Assembly (NCBI RefSeq): GCF_032118995.1
Contig: NC_092667.1
Coordinates: 3,774,931-3,838,930 of the forward strand
Origin: Asterias amurensis
Lineage: Eukaryota; Echinodermata; Asteroidea; Forcipulatida; Asteriidae
Direction of reading: 5' to 3'
Length of the DNA: 64,000 nucleotides
Position numbers and translations under genes: made by a program. The notes under the pieces were generated by a model that worked only from the letters and a program-made list of their open reading frames with translations, was not told the DNA's origin and searched no databases. The number at the start of each line of letters is the position of its first letter. The stretch's first letter is position 1. Below, piece after piece: positions 58,201 to 64,000 of the stretch.

Positions 58201-59102
58201 TAATAACCAACATTTTGTCACAGATGATTTGATGGCTGCATCTTTTTGGCCTAAGAAATTTTTAAAACTTAGTACAAAAATCTTTCTTTTTTTAAAGTGC
58301 AGATTATTTTCACCTTTTATGTGTCATCGCTTCAAGCTTAAAAACATCTTGTTGCACATTAACAACATGCTTTGGGAAACTTAAAATTTATTTAAAGACA
58401 TTAAGTCCACCTGTTCTAACTTCTAACAATATATTTTCCATCTTCCTCCCAAACAAATTACAGATTGTTCCTAAAACAGGTGTTAATTTTGTTTTCTTCC
58501 CCTTTTGTCCACTATTATTTTTTCTCATTTAACTTCACAATATGCCAACTGTTTATTCTTCCTGATTAATCAGCTGCACATTTGAATAACTTCAACAGTT
58601 TGAAATTTGGTAGGTAATTTCATGAAAAAAACACTTGGCTTGGCTTTCAACAGGCAGGCCTGTATACTTATTTTTGACTAGCTTGGTGGGTTTCCTTAAA
58701 GGAAAATTAAACAAGCCCACAGTATTTCACTCTTCCCCGTTTTTGTACACCCTGCTACTATTGACTAATTAGGCTCATATCGGGCCTAGAATTTCATCTT
58801 TGAAAGGGCAAGGCCATTTTCATTTTGCGAAGGACACTACCATTGGATATCTAAAAGTCAATGGTAAACTTTGGTTTGTGGGGGCACTAAGGCCAAGACC
58901 AGGGGGAACGGAGGTCATGACCTCCAAGGCCTGTGTGTGATGAGTCAATTACCTGCGCTAGACTTATTCCCCCATGGCGTAAGTTGGCATGCACACTCTG
59001 CAGCTGAATTGGAGTAAGCTCCCCAACTCCTTCTGTATCATACTGTTTGAACAGCGCATTAGTCACTATCTTTCTCCTCTCAAGTACTTGTTGATCTGTC
59101 AT
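49238..59102 (-). CDS. EF-hand-like/coiled-coil protein ending in a dynein stalk-like (MTBD-like) domain
   Basis: Ten exons join in phase from ATG to TAG: 59102-58953, 58121-57952, 57227-57046, 56608-56420, 56000-55780, 55312-55180, 54609-54442, 54129-53849, 50695-50510, 49372-49238, encoding 604 aa. Residues 1-170 look like two worn EF-hand units (QYDTEGVGELTP; LDRNQQDFITED) followed by SKYRWEKFVKSRLVPGSGV. Residues 170-400 are a charged Glu/Lys/Arg coiled coil. Residues 450-580 resemble the dynein heavy-chain stalk tip. EIRSYNKPPRAVHMVM is followed by YLLLG, like the PP..V..VM..V..LLG lead-in. Next come DWKGMQALVG, CDPSKIPLSTARRANELL, then FDLEQVRGVSAGAAVFFAW, like FDK.NIP, F.PE.V, S.A...L..WV. 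No AAA+ module is present or fits. I infer a microtubule- or cilium-associated protein. I do not recognise a named orthologue. The gene faces NDUFS5 head to head. Confidence 0.87.
49650..50092. mobile_element. Large foldback element (about 440 bp)
   Basis: AGCAGTCAATATTTG (about 49661) faces CAAATATTGACTGCT (about 50057). Inside, CACAACTGATTGGGTTC, GGGTAAAAAGGATCTGGGTA plus CC and CCATGTGATAGTCTTT are mirrored by AAGACTATTACATGGCG, GGTACCCAGA-type words, TTTTACCCGCCTCGAACCCA and ATCAGTTGTGCATCTG. It lies in the last intron of the stalk-domain gene. Confidence 0.8.
50349..50490. mobile_element. Foldback MITE I
   Basis: GGGCTGTTATGGCTCTCTTT plus TAACATTGGTCTTGTC, facing GACAAGATTGATGTTAAAAG plus AGAGACATAACAGCCC. 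A second GGTCTTGT/ACAAGACC pair lies nearer the loop. It ends 20 bp before the stalk-domain gene's exon 9 border. Confidence 0.85.
50773..50925. repeat. Repeat family R, copy 2
   Basis: GGACCTGCCCAGAACTAAAA, TTTGCCCAGCACTCTGAGCA and TTTTGTTGAACCGCTTGCCC parallel the copy at 43.4 kb. Confidence 0.6.
51722..51985 (-). mobile_element. SINE S1, minus orientation
   Basis: Read on the minus strand: head TCATGGACTCGTGGTTTAGA, TCTGGTGTTTCTAATCAGCA, then the body end GAAGGGGTTCGTCCCAGTGT plus TCCTGGTTTGATTGGC. It sits in the 3.1-kb intron before the stalk-tip exon. Confidence 0.75.
52817..53000. mobile_element. MITE family B, copy 4
   Basis: Ends CTTAAGCCCAGTTCATACTT plus CCTG, and CAGGAAGTATGAACAGGGCT plus TAAG, give the cleanest terminal repeats of the family, with interior ATTTTGACATCACAAGTTCG. 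Confidence 0.93.
54885..55080 (+). mobile_element. SINE S1 body fragment
   Basis: GTAGGTCCCGTGTGTTGTGT, GTGCACTTATTGCAAAGAGA plus AGAGGTTCACCC, GGCAGCATATTGCGCC and AGGAATAGGTCTCATA. The head is absent. It lies in a stalk-domain gene intron. Confidence 0.75.
55345..55763. repeat. Composite repeat: MITE N-like pieces, half MITE A and a retroposon tail
   Basis: GCTCTGCTTACCGTTAGCAA and GGCAGTAAGCAGAGCC are inverted words of a family N relative. GCAGCCGATTTCACGAAACG is a MITE A end. AAGCGCATTGGTATTTCTTT plus GCGCTATATAAGAATTAGC then (TTA)n is a retroposon 3' tail. Confidence 0.5.
56740..56960 (+). mobile_element. LINE 3' fragment
   Basis: One frame reads SFTSTASALWNDLPNHVKL, close to the S.S..ALWN.LP..I/VK signature near the C-terminus of many LINE reverse-transcriptase ORFs, then runs to a stop. 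It is followed by GGCGCATTATAAATGGCC and T/TTC repeats as tail. It is antisense to the host gene, in the intron between its exons 3 and 4. Confidence 0.65.
57461..57784 (-). mobile_element. SINE S2, full length, minus orientation
   Basis: On the minus strand: tRNA-like head TGTCATGGCCATGCGGTTAA with CTCTGGTGGCTAAG, body ACATGTGAGGGCAGAGATGT, GGGGTAATAATGTACAAGTG, and tail CACTGACTGACAGATTTTAG plus TGCTATAAGAAGC. It matches the S2 body at 22.4 and 38.4 kb. Confidence 0.75.
58776..58932. repeat. Repeat family P, copy 2
   Basis: TTTGAAAGGGCAAGGCCATT, TTCATTTTGCGAAGGACACT and ACTAAGGCCAAGACCAGG, between GGCCTA and AGGCCTG. It abuts exon 1 of the stalk-domain gene on its intron side. Confidence 0.55.
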
Positions 59103-59254
59103 GCTTCTCGATTATGTTCCACCTGTGGAACAATTAAATTCAAATACAACTTATTTAAACTTGCTTTAAAATTATCTTTTGTTCTTTTTTACGGCCCGAG
59201 GTAGGATACTTACAGTTGTACTTTGACTAGGCTTATTTTGAGAAGTTTACAAAA

Positions 59255-59520
59255 GACCGATCCATTAAGCTCCGCCCCATTACGTATTGACCAATCACAA
59301 CCTGTTGCACAACCAAAAGACCGATCCATTAAGCTCCGCCCCATTACGTATTGACCAATCACAACCTGTTGCACAACCAAAAGTCCAAAAGTCCGAAATG
59401 TGTGCGCGTATGCTTTTCGCGCGTGGCAGAGTTGTGCAGATGGCATTGGAGAGGCTCACATGAACTAGCTCACGTGTTCTTGCTCACATGTGCAGCGTGG
59501 GCGGAGCCTAATGGATCGGT
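59255..59520 (-). promoter_or_regulatory. Promoter-proximal MITE with duplicated CCAAT and GC boxes
   Basis: Inverted ends ACCGATCCATTAAGCTCCGC plus CC, and GGGCGGAGCCTAATGGATCG plus GT. A 64-bp unit is perfectly tandem-duplicated (59251-59314 and 59315-59378). Each unit carries, on the minus strand, GATTGG (CCAAT box) and GGGGCGGAGC (GC box). It lies 150-420 bp upstream of the stalk-domain gene's ATG, so it may supply promoter elements. Confidence 0.65.
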
Positions 59521-59864
59521 GTATTGCAGGGAAACTCTACAATGCAATGGGGTCTTTACCAACGGAGAAAATGGGCTTAACCAAAATTATTATGGTTATT
59601 ATTTTGTTTGTGTGATAGAAACCTATGAAATAGCAGTAGCCCAATCCTAAAATTTTGTTTTCTGAACATTTCACAGGATATGACGGCATGCATCTTGGGA
59701 CAACATTTGTTGTTCTTCATCAGTATAACAAGTATTTGGGACGCAATTTGCTGAAGCATCAGGCAACAAAAGTAAGTTGCTCTTTCTAATTCACAATAAT
59801 GACTCATTTGTAAATTTTATTTGAAAAAGAAATTGTGTATATTGGCGGCAATAAACATAAAATA

Positions 59865-60117
59865 GGGGTATCGTGGCCGAGCAGTTAAGAGCACCGAACT
59901 CAAGCTCTGCCCTCTGGTGTATGTAATCAGCAGAGTGTTGATTTGAGTCCCAGTCGTGACACTTTTTAAGTAAAGCAAGACCATTGCTTTGTCCTTCCAA
60001 TGGGAGGTTAAGCTGTAGGTCCCGTGTGTCATTATAAAAACTATCAACGCATAAAAAAGACCCCAGTCAAACTTTTTCGCAAAGAGAAGGGGTTCGCCAC
60101 GGTTTGTTTGGCAGTGT
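59865..60117 (+). mobile_element. SINE S1, 3'-truncated
   Basis: Head TATCGTGGCCGAGCAGTTAA, GAGCACC, AATCAGCAGAGTGTTGATTT plus GAGTCCCAG. Body CGCAAAGAGAAGGGGTTCGC. The CAGCATATTGCG part is missing. Confidence 0.75.
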
Positions 60118-62255
60118 AAATATTTTCAATCACAAACGAAGGCTGCACTAGAATTTAGAAAGGAAAAAGAATTAACCAAACACTATTTTGCTGACTGAGG
60201 TCAGAAGCCATAAATTAGAAAAAGAAAAGGCTGTATTTTACTTCCATTTAATGAATAATAAAATATTATTTAATTAATTAATTACTGTACGCAATCTTAC
60301 TAAATATTATTTAATTAATTATATTTACTAGTAGGCCCTATATTAGAGTTTTTAGAAATGTTTATGATTGTCACAGAAAAAACGCAAATGCTTGGATGTT
60401 GTATGATCATTCATCCTTTCCTTCAGCGATCCTGCCTAAATTTATAATAGACGATGTGACCTCTGACGTCAAACGAAAACCATAACATGATTCGCGCATA
60501 CCGCCGGGCAAAACCTTTGTGTTTTGGCAGCCAGCTAGAAAGTGTACGCAATCTTACTGTGACTGGGGGAGGGGGAATGTATACGTCCACCATCATGGAA
60601 GCAAGATTAATACCAATTAATAATAGCCTATAAAAATATACAATAAATATATTTATTTTTCACTGCATTATTTAATATTATTGTTATTCATTGACTGTTC
60701 TAATGTTAATAATAAACTACTCCATCTTAAACTGGCATGGGCTTTAGAATGAACCAGTTTAACCACAATTCTAACTCCATGATTAAGTAAACAATGATCA
60801 AACGAAATATGACAACGGTTGAGCGACTTTCATCATCATAATTACTGTCGGACAAAAATGTGTACACAATCATGTCAACATGAACAACTTTTTTTCCTAT
60901 CCACTAAAATTTTTATTTAGTAAAAAATTAACAAGAAAACAATACCTTCACGGATTTCACGGATTTCACGAATGTGACTTGTTCATTTCATTTTGAGGAT
61001 TTCATCACATTCGATCATACTACACACTCAGTTAAAATGTTACTTAAAAGACTCAGCTAGGAGGGCAAAAGTTGCAAATTACGGCGGAAGTTTTGCCGAA
61101 CATCGGCCACTCACTCATATCATAATTTGGTGTTGCTACGTCACGGGTACGCTTAGTCTGGTATCTTAATAAAATACGTCCTGTTACGTAAACATATTTA
61201 ACTGGCATCAGACTAAATGGCACTGAATATAGTACAGAAATCGCTCCGTCCGAGGATACGATAGACTACGAAAATAGACTGGTTCTGCAATGCAGAGTAT
61301 GGTACATGGACTTAAAAATAAAACCACTACACAGAGATGCACTGGAGGGATACCTACATGGACTGATCTGCCTTTTTATTCAGGTGTATCACGGCTGGTG
61401 AAAACTGAGGTAAACGTTGCTTTATTTTACATTTCAAACATAATTTATTGTGTTATAGTGACTACAGGATATACATACTTTATTTGGACTACTAATTTTT
61501 TTGAAAATATGTTTTTTTTGTATGAGTTATGTACTTGTGAATGTAGCGAAAAGTCTGAAGTGTTAAAACGTATTGACCAGTTTCGGTATTACTTTTTGTA
61601 ACGCAAGGAGTGCAAGGCCGGGGGGGGGGGGGCATGCAATTACACTATATACAGGGTGCCTTTCCTGTATATTATTAACATTTTGTTGTTTTGTTTTCAA
61701 TCTTTGGTCGTATCAATCATTAGTTACTTACAATTAAATTGTTTAAATTACATTTACTACACGATTTTTGATTGAGTTGAGGAGGGTGGGTATGTTCATC
61801 ATATGTAGTACATTCAAAGACAAATGTTTATCGCGATTTAGAACCGCAATGCGTTATGGGTAGGTAGATTGGACATTTGCTACCATGGTTGATGTTGTCA
61901 TGCATGACTGGTGCACACATGGCCTATATTAATCTTTGTGTGGGTTGGCCTGTAATCTTTGTTTGGGTTCAAGCTCAACAGCACCCTCTCTTGATATTTT
62001 GCTATTTGCGATGTACGGCGGTTATGGATGAAAGTATTTTTCATACATCCCAACATTCTTATAACAAGTACTTCATCATATCAATATATCATACAGATCT
62101 TGTTTTTCAGGCTATTTTCTTTACATGACCAGAATGTGAAAGGTCAAAATATCCAACACCCGACCAGAACGATCATGACTTTCATTTTCTAACTTCTAAT
62201 TTCCGATGTTTATTAATTTTGTTTATTATTTACTTCTTAATTTGGTTGAACATAG
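60118..62255. other. Upstream flank of NDUFS5
   Basis: AT-rich with a TTAATTAATTA block near 60270-60320, a G-run at 61619-61632 and tandem TTCACGGATTTCACGGATTTC at about 60955. A noncoding first exon of NDUFS5 probably lies near 61190-61408, before the GTAAAC at 61409, but this is only a splice-signal guess. Confidence 0.35.
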
Positions 62256-62263
62256 GAGCAGCA

Positions 62264-62872
62264 ATGCCGTTCCTTCACTTGCATGACCTGGACAAGCCGT
62301 ACATCGGTCTCCAGTACCCGGAGGTACCCATCTTGGAGAAGCCTAGGTGTTCTAATCTTGAACTGGACTGGCTTCGATGCGCCAATGGCCTAGGATGGAA
62401 CCGTGCAAAGAAGGAATGTAAACTGGAATTGGGAGATTTTTTGGAGTGCTGCCAGGGCACAAAGAAGGTGTGTTTTTTTTATTTATAATTTACTTAGCTT
62501 GCCAAAATTGTAGCATAGAAAATCAGGCCTGTATGCTTCGTTTTTGAAAGGGCAAGGGCACCAAGGCTTTTTTATCCTTGATAAAGGGCACCCTATCAGG
62601 GGATTGTGTATTTCTACTGGAAGGGCACCATTGTGATGACCCCGGGGCATGGAGGCATTCACCTTCGTTGCCTCCGTGAAGTATGAGGCCTGCAAAATAC
62701 CAGAGGTAAACAATCAAACTGTTAAATGTGTATCACAGTGCTAATGAAATACTTACAAGCATTTGTATTTTCTTTTTGTTTCCACCAGGTGGCAAGAGTG
62801 AAGACAATTATGGCGCAACGAGACAAACTGGTATCTGAAGGGAAATACACACCACCTCCTGAGCATCGGTAG
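62264..62872 (+). CDS. NDUFS5: NADH dehydrogenase (ubiquinone) iron-sulfur protein 5 (complex I 15 kDa subunit)
   Basis: An accessory subunit of mitochondrial respiratory complex I; despite the name it binds no Fe-S cluster. Two coding exons, 62264-62467 and 62789-62872, join in phase 0 and give 95 aa (about 106 in human). It starts MPFL like the human protein. A twin CX9C (CHCH) motif is complete, C29-C39 and C52-C62, which in this family forms two disulfides in the intermembrane space. The motif WNRAKKECKLELGDFLECC parallels human YTRAEKECKIEYDDFVECL, and the end QRDKLVSEGKYTPPPEH matches QRDKLIKEGKYTPPPHH. The protein stops soon after the PPP motif, so the human C-terminal extension is missing. 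The ATG lies 8 nt inside an exon that begins after an AG at 62254-62255. A noncoding first exon is therefore expected upstream; a possible donor (ACTGAG/GTAAAC) lies near 61409. Confidence 0.95.
62526..62694. mobile_element. Repeat family P, copy with inverted ends
   Basis: GGCCTGTATGCTTC and GAAGTATGAGGCC are inverted ends. TTTTGAAAGGGCAAGGGCAC and ACTGGAAGGGCACCATTGTG lie inside. It is in the NDUFS5 intron. Confidence 0.55.
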
Positions 62873-63821
62873 CCAAGACGTCTTCGGAAAAAATTGTATA
62901 TCAGTCATAGTTTTCCCTAAATAACCTCGGAGGTCAAAGTTCAAGCATCTTAAACTCCAATGGTTGAGATTTTGTTATAACATAGAGGTTTACATGTGTT
63001 GATTCTTGTAATGACTAAAAAAAGGAGCATTTTCAACACTACTCATTATTTTGACTGACTGAGTGGACCTTTTTATATCATCTCATTTGAGTTTTAATGT
63101 TTGAATATAAATTTGTGGAGTTTGAGAGACATCAAAGTAACACCTCGTTTCCCAAACTTGAATTATTACAAATTAGATTTACTAGCATTTTTATTTATAT
63201 CTCATTGGCTGTTTTGTTTTCTTCTTTCAATTAAGGACAATATCTAGGTTTTGAAATCTCAAATTCATGTTCATTGAAAGAACATTGTTGCAGTTCAAGA
63301 CAGATGTTGTAACACAGACTTGCAGTTTGGAAAGATGTGTGATTCCATGTGGCCATTCTTTACATCGAAGGGGACGAGGGAGGGGTTGGGGGTGGGGATC
63401 AAATTAAATGTCCCTCGTTTACCAGTTTAATGATATTGAAAAGATGATATCTCTGTTTGGTCCTTGGTGTACCAATCACATTATCTCCACCACAAGTAAT
63501 GTTTACAAAAGTTACCAAGTAATTTTTAAAGGCATGGGATTAAACACTTGGTGTCGCCCCTCCTTTCCCTGTCGGCGTGGATGGTCGATGTCGAATGTGT
63601 GATTCTTATATAATGTGTTTTATTATAAAATTTGAATGGACAAGCTTAATGATAATTCTGTAATCTATAAGAGTATTTCATTAAAGGATCGTTTTATTCG
63701 AACTTTAGTTTTCTTGTACTGTGTTTTTCTGTTGATAATGAATACAGTTGTTTTCTTCAATTGAAGGCTTTGCACAGCAGTTAAGATCATCATTCTCCAT
63801 CATTGATTGATTATTTCTGTA
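62873..63821. other. NDUFS5 3' UTR and flank
   Basis: AT-rich with no supported coding frame. ATTAAA at 63680-63685 is a possible poly(A) signal. No repeat family is recognised before element G begins. Confidence 0.35.
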
Positions 63822-64000
63822 CCTGGTGTCGCATGCAATTATGTCCTCTATGCAATGCTATCCGGAGGAAATTATTGCATATGCAATAATGTCTGCCGGA
63901 CGGTTTTGCATATGCAATCGTGTCCGCCCGGACGCTGCTGCATAATGCATTTGTGTCCGCCCGGACACATTTGCATATGCAGTTGTGTCCGCCCCCGTGC
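63822..64000 (-). mobile_element. Alternating-palindrome element G, copy 3 (cut by window end)
   Basis: The terminal word CTGGTGTCGCATGCAATTAT is followed by three GCATATGCA palindromes and GTGTCCGCCCGGAC palindromes in the same order as the end of copy 2, in reverse. The rest lies beyond the window. Confidence 0.9.

Noticed and set aside
1-64000. LTR retroelements, Polintons or other capsid-bearing elements
   Set aside because: I found no long terminal repeats, reverse transcriptase/integrase core or capsid-like frame that I could support.

Overview
This is nuclear DNA from a deuterostome invertebrate, most likely an echinoderm and probably a sea star. It is AT-rich, has many small GT-AG exons, and is crowded with short inverted-repeat elements (MITEs), tRNA-headed SINEs and LINE tails of the echinoderm kind. 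The proteins also fit this lineage. The placement is an inference from gene content and repeat style, not from a database match. No rRNA or functional tRNA gene was found, and I recognised no LTR element or other virus-derived element.

Five genes can be rebuilt from spliced exons whose reading phases close. (1) 8.1-9.8 kb, minus: myosin II regulatory light chain of the MYL9/12 type. (2) 13.5-33.6 kb, minus: a compact adhesion GPCR of 19 coding exons with signal peptide, GAIN/GPS, seven membrane segments and a cytoplasmic tail. (3) 36.2-45.6 kb, plus: RIOK1, the atypical kinase of 40S ribosome maturation, in 19 coding exons. (4) 49.2-59.1 kb, minus: a 604-residue protein with degenerate EF-hands, a long coiled coil and a C-terminus resembling the dynein heavy-chain stalk tip (microtubule-binding domain) but without any motor. 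(5) 62.3-62.9 kb, plus: NDUFS5, a twin-CX9C subunit of mitochondrial complex I.

The GPCR and RIOK1 stand head to head (start codons 2.6 kb apart), as do the stalk-domain gene and NDUFS5 (3.2 kb apart). RIOK1 and the stalk-domain gene converge tail to tail. The genes do not form one pathway. The shared flanks matter only for possible shared promoters.

The rest is mostly repeats. Region 1-8 kb holds MITEs, a palindromic element and simple repeats downstream of the myosin gene. Region 9.8-13.5 kb holds an alternating-palindrome element and a TTAA-flanked element carrying a THAP-like exon. GPCR introns carry many MITEs, two or more SINE families, LINE 3' ends and a 1.85 kb non-autonomous Helitron. 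The 45.6-49.2 kb gap has a tandem duplication of about 590 bp with a small ORF. The 59.1-62.3 kb gap has a MITE with duplicated CCAAT/GC boxes just upstream of the stalk-domain gene. The window ends inside a third copy of the alternating-palindrome element.
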